From NCBI GenBank assembly GCA_048270225.1, contig JBLWTG010000004.1:248001-312000 (forward strand): 64,000 nucleotides of DNA, in the 5' to 3' direction. Positions 7,237 through 16,515 of the stretch are shown here, piece after piece; within the stretch, counting starts at the first letter, position 1, and each line of letters begins with the position of its first letter. A program made the translations under genes and the position numbers. Origin of the DNA: Allopusillimonas sp048270225. Lineage in GTDB: Bacteria; Pseudomonadota; Gammaproteobacteria; Burkholderiales; Burkholderiaceae_B. Under the pieces are notes generated by a model that was given only the letters and a program-made list of their open reading frames with translations, was not told the DNA's origin and did not search any database.

Positions 7237-9165
7237 TTATTCCAATGGGTGCGTGAGCACGGCTTTGATGGGTAGAGGGCGAAGCCCGTTTTCTATGGCC
7301 GCCTGCAGCTCGGCAAGGCCTGCTGCCGGTATCAGGCCCTGGTGGCCAAGCGTGATGTGGATAGTGTCTTCCTCACGAACAGCGGCCTGGGGGCGTGCGG
7401 CAACAGGGATATCAAGATGGTCCGAGACCTGCTCGACCAGTGCTCGCGTGACTTCGAGCGCCGCCAGCAGCCGCAGCGCGGGCTTGTAGATCTTTCCGAC
7501 ATTGGTCAACGGCATGCTTTCTATGACATAGATAGCCTTGGGCCTGGCGGGCGCCTCGTCGACGCGCGCGCATGTATGATCCAGCAGCTCTTCAGACGCA
7601 GCATGGGCGCCAGGCAACAGTGTTGCGAACGCAACAGGCAGTTCTCCCGCATACGCGTCGGGGGCGCCGACTGCCGCGCACATATGTACCGCAGGATGAG
7701 TGCCCAGCGCATCTTCAATGACGCTGGGATCGATGTTGTGTCCGCTGCGTATGATCAGATCTTTTGCGCGGCCGGAAAGATGCAGCCTGTGTTGCGCGTC
7801 AAGATGCCCGAGGTCTCCTGTTATCAGCCAGCCGTCCTCGGTAAATGCTGCGGCGTTGTCGGCGGGATCCAGAAATCCGGAAAACAGATTCGGCGCCTTG
7901 AACAGTATCATTCCCTGCTCGCCGGTCGAGGAAGCTTCGTTGGTATGCTGCCCTTGTTCGTCCAATCGGGCGATGCGCAGCTGAGAATAAGGGAGCCTGA
8001 AGCCGACGCAGCCTGCTTCTGCCTCATGGGCTGGCGGTGTTACGGTAGATATCCCGGCCATTTCGGTCATGCCCAGGCTTTCGTGGATATGCAGGCCAAA
8101 CATGCGCTTGAAGCGCGCAGCCAGTTCGGGTTCGAGTATCGCCGCGCCGGTTCGGCAGTTCTTGAGCGAGGAGATATCGCACCCGTTCAGCGGAACCGTT
8201 GTCAAGGCTGCCAGGACGGTTGGCACGACTGAAAGATAGGTTGATTTGTGCCGTTCAACCAGTCTCCAGTAGTCCTTGATGACGGATTTGTTTCGGAACA
8301 GGGTATGCGTGGGGATCACGATTTCAATACCCGATGAAAGGCATGACAGCGAGCCTGTGATGGCGCCCGCCACATGGAACAGCGGGTATCCATTGATGGT
8401 TACATCCGTATGCTGCATGCCCTGCATCTGAACGAAGGCCCAGGCTGTGAACACCTGCGCGCCATGACTATGTTTCGCGAGCTTCGGCGCTCCTGTCGTG
8501 CCGCCGGTATGAAAATAGGCGGCGATATCTGTCGGGGCTATCGTTCGGCCACTGACCAGATGCTCTCGGGGCTGCTGCTCAACCAAGGCATTGAAGTCCA
8601 GGACGCCTTTTGGCATCTGCGCGGCCTCAGGTATGGACGCTTCATAAGGCGCGACCCGTAAAATGGTGTGCAGGGTTGGAACCAAGTCCTGCAGCTGCAG
8701 TGCTTTGGTCCACATTTCCGCATCCTCGTCCGACCCCCAGGCGATCAGCGCTTTTGATTCTGCCGCATTCATGAGCGAGGCCATCTTTTCTGTGCTGAGC
8801 AAGGGGTTCAAGGGTTGGACAATGGCCGCGGCCTCTCCTCCCCACAGCGCCAGGTGGTATTCCAGGCAGGCCGGCAACAGGATGGACACTACATCCGTCG
8901 AACCCAGGCCAAGGCCGGAGATGGCATTGGCGGTCTGGTGGATGCCGGCCAGCAGTTCGGCATACGACATGCGCAACGGCATCTCGGAGGCATCGGTCGT
9001 GCGCAGAAACGTCAGAGCGGTCTTATCGCCGAAGGCGCGCGCCGAGTTGCAGAACAGCTCATACGTGCTCTGGACAGGCACTGCGGCGTCAAGCGGCGTC
9101 TTTTCGAGACTCAAAACATCTTCGTAAGAACGAATTTGAATGCTGGGTGAGAATGGGGAATTCAT
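7237..9165 (-). CDS. AMP-forming acyl-CoA synthetase
   Basis: This 642-residue ANL-superfamily enzyme activates a carboxylic acid to acyl-AMP and then acyl-CoA. The phosphate-binding loop YFHTGGTTGAPKLAK, the SLGMTEMAG adenine/magnesium motif, the GWLITGDLGHLD hinge-side Asp, the RAKDLIIRSGHNIDP hinge and the C-terminal NVGKIYKPALR catalytic Lys are all present. It is longer than typical short/medium-chain ligases (about 550), with about 60 extra N-terminal residues. In the pim operon this place is taken by the pimeloyl-CoA ligase, which is a different length, so the ligase is not simply pimA. It lies between the CoA-transferase and the Bug genes on the same strand with short gaps. The ribosome site is weak (AGAGTCG). 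Confidence 0.88.
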   Translation of the reverse strand: MNSPFSPSIQIRSYEDVLSLEKTPLDAAVPVQSTYELFCNSARAFGDKTALTFLRTTDASEMPLRMSYAELLAGIHQTANAISGLGLGSTDVVSILLPACLEYHLALWGGEAAAIVQPLNPLLSTEKMASLMNAAESKALIAWGSDEDAEMWTKALQLQDLVPTLHTILRVAPYEASIPEAAQMPKGVLDFNALVEQQPREHLVSGRTIAPTDIAAYFHTGGTTGAPKLAKHSHGAQVFTAWAFVQMQGMQHTDVTINGYPLFHVAGAITGSLSCLSSGIEIVIPTHTLFRNKSVIKDYWRLVERHKSTYLSVVPTVLAALTTVPLNGCDISSLKNCRTGAAILEPELAARFKRMFGLHIHESLGMTEMAGISTVTPPAHEAEAGCVGFRLPYSQLRIARLDEQGQHTNEASSTGEQGMILFKAPNLFSGFLDPADNAAAFTEDGWLITGDLGHLDAQHRLHLSGRAKDLIIRSGHNIDPSVIEDALGTHPAVHMCAAVGAPDAYAGELPVAFATLLPGAHAASEELLDHTCARVDEAPARPKAIYVIESMPLTNVGKIYKPALRLLAALEVTRALVEQVSDHLDIPVAARPQAAVREEDTIHITLGHQGLIPAAGLAELQAAIENGLRPLPIKAVLTHPLE

Positions 9166-9199
9166 ATCGACTCTATTGCTGATGACTGAACAGGGGCGG

Positions 9200-10405
9200 T
9201 CAAATGATGCCGCTGGCCTTCAAGGCGTGAATACGATCCTCGGAAAGTCCCAGTCGTTCCTTGAGTATTTCGTTATTGGCCTCGCCCAGTTCGGGCGGCG
9301 TCATGCGTAGGGGAAGACGCTCTCCCTTGAAACGATAGGGAGGGGCGAACACATCGACCTTGCCGGCTTTTGAGTGCGGCATGGTGGAGACCAGGCCGCC
9401 TCGCACCGAACGTTCGGATGTCAGCGCTTCATGCAGGCCCAGGACTTCGCCGGCGGGAATGCCGGCCTTCTCGAGACGGTCGAGCAGCATATCGCGAGGT
9501 CGGCCGGCAATTTCCCGGTTGACCTCGACCGAAAGCGTGATGCGATTTTCCCGACGCAGCAGATTGGTGGTGTAGCGTTCATCCTCGGCCAGGTCCGGAC
9601 GGTCTATCACATCGTTGCAGAAGCGCTTGAACTGTGCATTGTTTCCGACGGCGATGGATATCTGTCCATCCTGTGCGTTATATACCCCATAGGGAATGAC
9701 CGAAGGATGCACATTACCGAACCGCTGAGGGTTCTCGCCGACCCGCAGCGCCTCGAGCCCGTAGTACGACGAGAGCATCAAGCCGCAGTCGTACAGGGCC
9801 AGTTCCACGTGCTGGCCCAGGCCTGTGCGGTTCCGTTCGTACAATGCGGCCAGCACCGCCTGGGCGGAATACATGCCTGTAAACAGGTCTGCAACGGCCA
9901 CACCGAACTTCAAGGGCGGCTGATCGGCGTCGCCGTTTATGGCGACGAGTCCTGCCTCGCCTTGTATCACTACGTCATAGCCGGGGCGCGCTGCTTCCGG
10001 GCCTTTACGGTCATATCCCGACACGGAACAATAGATCAGCTCTGGCAACTCCTTGCATAGCTGCTCATAGCCCAGCCCCATTGCCTCTACATCGCCGAAT
10101 TTGAAATTCTGTATGACAACATCGGATTGCCTGATCAGTTCCAGCGCAAGCGCCTGGCCTTCCTTTTTCTTGAGATCGAGTGTGACAGAACGCTTGTTGC
10201 GATTGGCGCAGTTGTAATACGCAGTTTCCGTGTCTCCGATCTGTATGCCCCAATCCCGGGTATCGTCCCCGCGCGTCGGATGCTCGACCTTGATTACTTC
10301 AGCACCCATATCAGCCAGGGCCATGCCGCACCATGGGCCTGCCAGGATGCGAGACAAATCAAGTACGCGTACGCCGGACAAAGGGAGAGATGGTTCGTTA
10401 TTCAT
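9200..10405 (-). CDS. CaiB/BaiF family III CoA-transferase
   Basis: A 401-residue family III CoA-transferase, which moves CoA between carboxylates through an aspartyl-CoA anhydride. The N-terminal motif GVRVLDLSRILAGPWCG and the catalytic Asp in AVADLFTGMYSA are intact. The start at 10405 follows AGGTTACAAC; an ATG 43 codons upstream would run into the preceding gene. It lies between the acyl-CoA dehydrogenase pair and a ligase, so two alternative CoA-activation enzymes are in one operon: the ligase may start the pathway and the transferase recycle CoA, or they may serve different acids (inference). Confidence 0.9.
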   Translation of the reverse strand: MNNEPSLPLSGVRVLDLSRILAGPWCGMALADMGAEVIKVEHPTRGDDTRDWGIQIGDTETAYYNCANRNKRSVTLDLKKKEGQALALELIRQSDVVIQNFKFGDVEAMGLGYEQLCKELPELIYCSVSGYDRKGPEAARPGYDVVIQGEAGLVAINGDADQPPLKFGVAVADLFTGMYSAQAVLAALYERNRTGLGQHVELALYDCGLMLSSYYGLEALRVGENPQRFGNVHPSVIPYGVYNAQDGQISIAVGNNAQFKRFCNDVIDRPDLAEDERYTTNLLRRENRITLSVEVNREIAGRPRDMLLDRLEKAGIPAGEVLGLHEALTSERSVRGGLVSTMPHSKAGKVDVFAPPYRFKGERLPLRMTPPELGEANNEILKERLGLSEDRIHALKASGII

Positions 10406-10469
10406 GTTGTAACCTGCGTTGGTGGGTAAGTGGAGCGACACGCGTGGGCCGGCTTGCCGCTCCCATGGC

Positions 10470-11603
10470 TCAGTGAGCGTCTGCGGCAATAAAGCGGCGC
10501 AAATGAACGTCCTGATCGCCCAGTTGATGGTCAATAAGAATCAGCCGCTTGGCATAGTGAGCGAGCGGCAGTTCCCATGTCATGCCCATGCCGCCATGCA
10601 TCTGCACGGATTCTTCGGAGACCAGGGCGCCTACCCGGCCGGCGGTATACTTGGCCGCCGACAGCGTACGTGTCCGTTGTGTGCAATGCCTGTCATCGAA
10701 GGCAGCGGCCGCGCGGATGACAGCCGAGCGCGTTTGTTCGATTTCCACATAGAGCTGCACCATGCGGTGTTGCAGCGCTTGAAAGCTGCCCAGCACAACG
10801 CCGAACTGTTTGCGTGTTTTCAGATATTCCAGCGTTTCGCGCTGGGCTGCTTCCATGGCGCCCAGGCTTTCCGCGCTCAGAGCAAGTATGCCTGCGTCAA
10901 TCGCGCTCTGTATCGCCGCGCCCGCATCTCCCGTAACGCCCAGTTGAGACGTTTCGTCAAGCATCACGTCGTTCAGGAACAGCTCGGCGGCGCGTCCTCC
11001 ATCTATCGTCTGGCAGCCGCGGACTTCCAGTCCCGGCGTGCCGGCCGGAACGCAAAACAGGGAAATGCCGCGTGCATCGTCATCGTCCCCAGCTGTCCGG
11101 GCGGACACAATAAATACATCGGAATGGTCGCCCTGCGGAACCATGGACTTGGCGCCGTTGATTTTCCATTGGTCTGCATGCCGTTCGGCACGCGTTCGCA
11201 CGCATATCTGATCAGGTCCAGAGTCTGTCTCTTCATGGGCAAACGCAGCGATCACACTGCCTTCAATGATCTGATTCAATAGTGCCTGAGCCCTGACGCC
11301 GCCTGTGGCCGCAATGGCCTGGCCGGCCATCAGCGCGCCCAGAAACGGCTCCACCACCAGTCCGCGCCCCAGAGCCTCGAACACGACGGCAATGTCGAAG
11401 CCCTCGCCGCCGAATCCGCCGTCGGCCTCACGAAACAGTGCGCCGATGACGCCAAGCCCCGCAAAATCTCTCCAGATGTCCGAGCAGAAGCCCCGGGGCG
11501 AATAGGCTATCTCGTTGCGGGTATTGAACGCGTACTTGTCGGCAATAAAGCGGTTCAGGCTGTCGGCGAGCATGCGCCGTTCGTCCGTATGATTGAAATT
11601 CAT
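10470..11603 (-). CDS. pimD: Acyl-CoA dehydrogenase, PimD-like (small subunit)
   Basis: A 377-residue acyl-CoA dehydrogenase resembling the small subunit of pimeloyl-CoA dehydrogenase. It has an N-terminal helical domain (ERRMLADSLNRFI), a middle beta domain (INGAKSMVPQGDHSDVFIV), and a C-terminal domain with RKQFGVVLGSFQALQHR and SVQMHGGMGMTWELPL. No obvious catalytic Glu occurs in the usual C-terminal YEGT position, as expected for a partner in a two-subunit enzyme. AGGAG precedes the ATG. It follows the larger dehydrogenase by 12 bases, the same order (C then D) as in pim operons. The FAD-linked reaction would be alpha,beta-dehydrogenation of an acyl- or dicarboxyl-CoA. Confidence 0.85.
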   Translation of the reverse strand: MNFNHTDERRMLADSLNRFIADKYAFNTRNEIAYSPRGFCSDIWRDFAGLGVIGALFREADGGFGGEGFDIAVVFEALGRGLVVEPFLGALMAGQAIAATGGVRAQALLNQIIEGSVIAAFAHEETDSGPDQICVRTRAERHADQWKINGAKSMVPQGDHSDVFIVSARTAGDDDDARGISLFCVPAGTPGLEVRGCQTIDGGRAAELFLNDVMLDETSQLGVTGDAGAAIQSAIDAGILALSAESLGAMEAAQRETLEYLKTRKQFGVVLGSFQALQHRMVQLYVEIEQTRSAVIRAAAAFDDRHCTQRTRTLSAAKYTAGRVGALVSEESVQMHGGMGMTWELPLAHYAKRLILIDHQLGDQDVHLRRFIAADAH

Positions 11604-11615
11604 TGACTAAGGCTC

Positions 11616-12812
11616 CTACAGGCCCAGAATCATCTTGGCGATGATGTTTTTCTGTATCTCGGTCGATCCGCCGTAAATCGCCAGTTTGCGTTTGTTGAAA
11701 TACTGCGCGGCGGCCGAGCTTGCATGGAATGCGGCATCCCGTTCGTCCGCCTCGGGTGTCTGAATGAGCGCGCGTGCATGCATGCCCATTGCGCGCCGCG
11801 TCAGCGATGAAATCTCCTGGCGAATCTCACTGCCGCACAGCTTCAGAATAGAGCTCTCGGCGCCAGGGGCGCCACCGTCCGAAACGGCCGAAACGACCCT
11901 CAGGTTGGTGATTTTCAGGTTTTCAAGCGCGATCTCTATGTGGGCCATTCTCGCGGCAAACATCGGATCTTCCGACAGCGGGATGCCTCCTTTGCAGCGG
12001 CGGACCGACAATGACTTCAACTGTTCGAACTCGGCGGAGGCCAGGCCAACGCGAGCGCCGCCGGTGCGCTCGTAGGTCAGCAGGTACTTGGCGCAGTCCC
12101 ATCCCTTTCCTTCTTCTCCCACCAGATTTTCTGCCGGAACGCGTACATCATTGAGGAACACCTCGTTGACTTCATGATCGCCCTCCATGGTGATGATGGG
12201 ACGTACCTCAATTCCCGGTGTATTCATGTCGATCAGCAGAAAGCTGATGCCTTCCTGGGGTTTTTTGCCCGTGCTGGTGCGCACCAGGCAGAACATCATG
12301 TTGGCGTACTGCGCATAACTGGTCCAGGTTTTCTGGCCATTGACGATATAGTGCTCGCCATGCTCGTCCTGCTGGCGTATGGCCGATGTTTTGAGCGAAG
12401 CCAGGTCAGAGCCCGAACCGGGTTCGGAATAGCCCTGACACCACCAGTCCGAACCATCCAGAATGCGAGGCAGCCAATGGTTTTTCTGTGCAGTGGTGCC
12501 GTACTTGATAAGCACGGGTCCGAGCAGTGTCACGCCAAAAGGAGTGCTGCTGGGCGCCTGCGCCAGCGCCAGTTCGTTATCGTAGATAAATCGCTTCACG
12601 GCGTTCCAGCCCGGGCCGCCATACTGTTCAGGCCAGTTGGGCGCCAGCCATCCCTGCTCATTCTGAATGCGCCACCATTGCTGCATCTCTGCCTTGGAAA
12701 GCGGCCATCCGCTGGCAACCTTTTTCTTCAGCTCGGGCGGCAGTTTTTCAGTGAGGAACGCGCGAACTTCGTCGCGAAAAATTATTTCCTCTGGGGTGAA
12801 TGTCAAGTCCAT
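11616..12812 (-). CDS. pimC: Acyl-CoA dehydrogenase, PimC-like (large subunit)
   Basis: This 398-residue FAD enzyme contains FTPEEIIFRDEVRAFL at the N-terminus, the FAD-binding WCQGYSEPGSGSDLASL, INGQKTWTSYAQYA, and a C-terminal YGGSTEIQKNIIAKMIL. Gly stands where medium-chain enzymes have the catalytic Glu (YEGT), while a Glu in LLTYERTGG sits near the alternative base position of isovaleryl-CoA dehydrogenase. The start at 12812 is supported by GAGG seven bases upstream; the in-frame ATG 12 codons earlier overlaps the thiolase. With the PimD-like gene it likely forms a heteromer. Assignment to pimeloyl-CoA as substrate is by operon resemblance only. Confidence 0.87.
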   Translation of the reverse strand: MDLTFTPEEIIFRDEVRAFLTEKLPPELKKKVASGWPLSKAEMQQWWRIQNEQGWLAPNWPEQYGGPGWNAVKRFIYDNELALAQAPSSTPFGVTLLGPVLIKYGTTAQKNHWLPRILDGSDWWCQGYSEPGSGSDLASLKTSAIRQQDEHGEHYIVNGQKTWTSYAQYANMMFCLVRTSTGKKPQEGISFLLIDMNTPGIEVRPIITMEGDHEVNEVFLNDVRVPAENLVGEEGKGWDCAKYLLTYERTGGARVGLASAEFEQLKSLSVRRCKGGIPLSEDPMFAARMAHIEIALENLKITNLRVVSAVSDGGAPGAESSILKLCGSEIRQEISSLTRRAMGMHARALIQTPEADERDAAFHASSAAAQYFNKRKLAIYGGSTEIQKNIIAKMILGL

Positions 12813-12819
12813 GTGAACC

Positions 12820-14001
12820 TCAGTAAATCTCGAACAATCCGGCCGCACCCATGCCGGCGCCTACGCACATGGTGACCACCGCGTACTTTGCGCCGCGCCG
12901 CTTGCCTTCCAGCAGGACGTGTCCGGTCTGACGGGCGCCGGTCATGCCGAATGGATGCCCGATGGAGATCGCGCCTCCATTGACATTCAGCCGGTCCATT
13001 GGAATATCGAGGATGCGCTGGCAATACAGAACCTGGCAGGCGAACGCCTCGTTCAGTTCCCATAGACCAATGTCGGCAACTGTCAGTCCATAGCGCTTGA
13101 GCAGTTTGGGAACGGCGTAAACAGGGCCAATGCCCATTTCGTCAGGCTCGCAGCCGGCCACGGCGAAGCCGCGGAAAGCACCCAGCGGCTGCAGTCCAAG
13201 CCGCTCTGCCTGCCTGGCTTCGACTAGTACGCTCGCTGAGGACCCATCCGACAGTTGAGAAGCATTCCCTGCCGTGATGAACTTGCCCTCGCCACGCACT
13301 GGCTGCAGCGCAGCCAGTCCTTCAAGCGTGGTGTTGGCCCGGTTGCAGTTGTCTCGGGTGGCGATCACCTCGCGCATGGTGACTTCGCCGGTTTCCTTGT
13401 TCTTGTCCATCATGCGCGTGGCGCATTCCACGATTTCCTTGTCGAAGGCGCCGTTGGCCTGGGCTGCCGCGGTCCGGCGCTGGCTTTCGAGGGCGTAGCG
13501 GTCCTGATCTTCCCGTGTGATGCCGTAGCGCTGTGCGACGATATCCGCGGTATCAATCATGGTCATATGCAGATCGGGTTTGTGCGCCATGAGCCAGGGG
13601 TCGATGTCCGTGGGCAAGGTGTTTCCTGGACGAATGCCTGAAATGCTTTCCACGCCGCCGGCGACCACGGCGGGTACCCCTTCGGAAATAATGTTATGCG
13701 CCGCCGTGGCGATGGCCTGCAGGCCTGAGGCGCAGAACCGGTTGACGGTTGCGCCGGCGACGGTTACGGGTAGCCCCGCCCGAATCGCTGTTTGGCGGGC
13801 GATGTTCTTTCCCGTTACGCCTTCGGGGTAGCCGCAACCCAGAATCAGATCGTCAATGATGCTAGGGTCGAGTCCCGAGCGTTCGACTGCGGCGCTTACT
13901 GAAAACGCAGCCAGTTGGGCGCCGGGTGTCGCGTTGAACTCGCCGCGATGAGATTTGGTCAAGGGAGTGCGTGCTGTGGAAACAATGACGGCTTCGCGCA
14001 T
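12820..14001 (-). CDS. Acetyl-CoA acyltransferase (thiolase), PimB-like
   Basis: A 393-residue thiolase with all catalytic residues: nucleophilic Cys90 in VNRFCASGLQA, the His motif GGAISIGHPFGMTGAR and the C-terminal Cys in CVGAGMGAAG. It cleaves a 3-oxoacyl-CoA with CoA to release acetyl-CoA. It sits between the FadB-like fusion and the acyl-CoA dehydrogenases, only 7 bases before the next start, giving a complete beta-oxidation spiral in one operon. The ribosome site is modest (AGGCAT). Confidence 0.92.
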   Translation of the reverse strand: MREAVIVSTARTPLTKSHRGEFNATPGAQLAAFSVSAAVERSGLDPSIIDDLILGCGYPEGVTGKNIARQTAIRAGLPVTVAGATVNRFCASGLQAIATAAHNIISEGVPAVVAGGVESISGIRPGNTLPTDIDPWLMAHKPDLHMTMIDTADIVAQRYGITREDQDRYALESQRRTAAAQANGAFDKEIVECATRMMDKNKETGEVTMREVIATRDNCNRANTTLEGLAALQPVRGEGKFITAGNASQLSDGSSASVLVEARQAERLGLQPLGAFRGFAVAGCEPDEMGIGPVYAVPKLLKRYGLTVADIGLWELNEAFACQVLYCQRILDIPMDRLNVNGGAISIGHPFGMTGARQTGHVLLEGKRRGAKYAVVTMCVGAGMGAAGLFEIY

Positions 14002-14049
14002 GATGGTATGCCTATGATTGGGTGAAGAGGGACGCAGGTCGGTTTATGG

Positions 14050-16167
14050 TCAACGCTGTTGCTGATTCAGACTGCTGAAACGTTGGCCTTCGGCAACCAG
14101 CCTGATGAGCAGGGGGGAGGGCGCCCAGAATTGAGGGTCTTCCAGGGCGAACCGCTGTATGTTCTCAAGAATTCTGTCAAGGCCCACGGAATCTGCCCAA
14201 TGCATGGGGCCGCCCTTGTGCCTCGGGAAGCCATAGCCCGATGTGAAGGTCACATCTACGTCCAGGGGGCGCAGGGCGATGCCTTCGTTGACGACGTTCG
14301 CGCCCTCGTTGACCATTGCCGCCAGGTAGCGTTCCATGATTTCGTCTTCGCTGAAACTGCGGCCCGAAATTCCGGCGCGCAGGCGCTCGTCGTCGACGAT
14401 TGCCAGCACATCCGGATCCGGCACGCCGGACCGTTCACCCTCCGGGTAAAGATAAAATCCTCGGCCTGTCTTCTGTCCAAACCAACCGCGCTCGCAGATG
14501 CGGTCGGCAATCCCGACATATCGCTCCTGCGGGCTGCGCGTTGCAGCGCGCCGTTTGCGAATTGCCCAGCCGATATCCCCGCCTGCCAGGTCAGTCACTT
14601 GAAAAGGCCCCATAGCAAAGCCGAATGCGCGCACAGCGTTGTCGATGTCATAGGGCGAGGCGCCGTCTTCCATCAGATAGTCTGCCGCCCGCTTGTAAGC
14701 CGCCAGAATACGGTTTCCGATGAAACCGTCGCAAACGCCCGCTCGCACCGGGATCTTCTTTATGCGCTTGGCAAACTCGAACACTGCGGCCACGACATCC
14801 GCGCTGGCCTGTTCTGTCACGACAATCTCCAGCAGCTTCATGATATGGGCCGGGCTGAAAAAATGCAGGCCGATGACATCCTGCGGGCGCGTGGTAACCG
14901 CTGCGATAGCGTTGACGTCAAGCGTCGATGTATTGGTGGCCAGAATCGCGCCAGGTTTGCATACGACGTCCAGTTCCCTGAATACATCCTGTTTGACCTG
15001 AAGGTCTTCAAAAACCGCTTCAATCACCAGGTCGGTGTCCGCAATATTCCTGTACGTGATGCTGCCGCTGAAGCGGCTCAATATCAGGTTTCTGTCGTCC
15101 TGGGTCATTCTGCCCTTGGATACATCTCTGGCATAAATTGCTTCGATCCTGTTGCGTCCGGTGGCAAGCGCCTGTTCGTCGCGCTCAAGCATGATCACGG
15201 GAAAGCCGGCATTCAGGGCCGATACGGCGATGCCCACTCCCATGGTGCCGCCACCGATGACTGCGACATTGGAGATTCTGCGCGGGGCGACTGTCCTGGC
15301 CTCGGGGATCTTGGCAGTTTCGCGTTCCGAAAAAAATGAATGTACGAGTCCGGCACGCTGAGGGCTGTTCAGGCATTCATGAAAGAGCGCTGTTTCTATT
15401 GCCTTGCCCTCGTCAAACGGCATGCTGATCGCGGCCGATACGGCTTCGACGATTTTCATCGGGGAGAGCAGGCCTTGGTTCTTTTTGGCGATGGCTGTGC
15501 TTGCGGCCTGGATTTCCTCACGGCTTTTTTTCTGGTCGGCCAGCGCCTGTGCGTTTCTGGTAGGCCGAACTGGTGCGTTGGCGCCGATGAGTTCTTGCGC
15601 ATAGGCCAGGCCGCAGGCCCGTGCGTCGCCATCGTTGCCAATGCGATCGAGCAAACCCATGTCCAGCGCTTCCTGGGCGCCCACGTGCCGTCCAGAAAGC
15701 ATGATGTCCAGCGCAGGCCCCGCGCCGATCAGCCGTGGTGTACGCTGCGTTCCGCCGGCGCCGGGCAACAGGCCCAGTTTTACCTCGGGCAGTCCGAGCG
15801 AAGCGCCGTTCATGGCGAGCCGGTAATGTGCGCTGAGCGCTACCTCCAGTCCGCCTCCCAGGGCCACGCCCTGAATGGCTGCAATGACGATTTTGCTGCA
15901 GCTTTCCAGGCGTTGACAGACCTCAGAGAGGGTGGGGGGCTGGGCCGGCCTCCCGAATTCCCTTATGTCAGCGCCTGCAATGAAATGGCTGCCCGCGCCC
16001 ACCATCAGCACAGCCTTGACCTGCCTGTCTGCTTCGGCTGCCGAGATGGCGTCCATCAGACCTTGCCGTACACCCTGAGACAGTGCATTGACTGGAGGAT
16101 TGTCTACAGTAACGACGAGGGTGTCGCCTTCTCTATTCCATTTCAGTACTTCGGTGCAGCCATTCAT
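14050..16167 (-). CDS. Bifunctional enoyl-CoA hydratase/3-hydroxyacyl-CoA dehydrogenase (FadB/PimF-like)
   Basis: A 705-residue fusion. The crotonase domain (about 1-190) carries both catalytic Glu positions, in GGGLEVALSAHY and LGLPEVKLGLLPGAGG. The Rossmann 3-hydroxyacyl-CoA dehydrogenase domain begins at about 295 with VIGGGTMGVGIAVSAL, has catalytic His in GLHFFSPAHIMKLLE, and is followed by two C-terminal helical repeats (VTDLAGGDIGW and GYGFPRHKGGPMHWAD). It hydrates trans-2-enoyl-CoA and oxidises the 3-hydroxyacyl-CoA. It is the first gene of the - strand operon; the promoter must lie in 16168-16515. The gene order matches pimF-pimB-pimC-pimD of pimeloyl-CoA operons. Confidence 0.93.
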   Translation of the reverse strand: MNGCTEVLKWNREGDTLVVTVDNPPVNALSQGVRQGLMDAISAAEADRQVKAVLMVGAGSHFIAGADIREFGRPAQPPTLSEVCQRLESCSKIVIAAIQGVALGGGLEVALSAHYRLAMNGASLGLPEVKLGLLPGAGGTQRTPRLIGAGPALDIMLSGRHVGAQEALDMGLLDRIGNDGDARACGLAYAQELIGANAPVRPTRNAQALADQKKSREEIQAASTAIAKKNQGLLSPMKIVEAVSAAISMPFDEGKAIETALFHECLNSPQRAGLVHSFFSERETAKIPEARTVAPRRISNVAVIGGGTMGVGIAVSALNAGFPVIMLERDEQALATGRNRIEAIYARDVSKGRMTQDDRNLILSRFSGSITYRNIADTDLVIEAVFEDLQVKQDVFRELDVVCKPGAILATNTSTLDVNAIAAVTTRPQDVIGLHFFSPAHIMKLLEIVVTEQASADVVAAVFEFAKRIKKIPVRAGVCDGFIGNRILAAYKRAADYLMEDGASPYDIDNAVRAFGFAMGPFQVTDLAGGDIGWAIRKRRAATRSPQERYVGIADRICERGWFGQKTGRGFYLYPEGERSGVPDPDVLAIVDDERLRAGISGRSFSEDEIMERYLAAMVNEGANVVNEGIALRPLDVDVTFTSGYGFPRHKGGPMHWADSVGLDRILENIQRFALEDPQFWAPSPLLIRLVAEGQRFSSLNQQQR

Positions 16168-16515
16168 AACGTTGTTTATTTATCCTTGAAATCGATCGCA
16201 AATTGACTGAGCCCGGCCCGTTATACAGCGGGTGATGCAGAAGATGAAGTTTGATAGTCCGATCCAAAAGGGTCAATCAAAACGGCGGCTCATGGTCGCC
16301 TTGTCGCAGCGGTTTTTGCCGGAAATGCTCAGTAATCGCACACAAAAAAATTGCACACCGACGCCGGCGATATATCCGATGATTGTGTGCGTTTATCGCC
16401 CCATTCCGTGTTTTTCTTCATATCGGGAAGGCTGCAAAGCGGTGCGAAATATAGACCGTCAAAACGCTACTCCGTACACTTTGCTTCCGCTCTTTGAACA
16501 TATAGGAGGAACAAA
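16168..16515. promoter_or_regulatory. Divergent promoter region with a 9-bp inverted repeat
   Basis: This 348-base gap separates the FadB-like operon (- strand) from the Bug/CoA-transferase operon (+ strand), so it must hold both promoters. The clearest element is CGCACACAA at 16337-16345 and its exact inverse TTGTGTGCG at 16383-16391, with a third related TTGCACAC at 16351-16358 between them. An A-run (16343-16350) separates the first two. The spacing of 37 bases suits two dimers or a looped site. TAGGAGGA at 16503-16510 is the ribosome site of the + strand Bug gene. No reading frame here looks like a gene. Confidence 0.45.

Noticed and set aside
14059..15339. A 426-codon open frame on the + strand opposite the FadB-like gene
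   Set aside because: It is an antisense shadow of a GC-rich gene; its translation shows no domain and no ribosome site, whereas the - strand protein has all family motifs.
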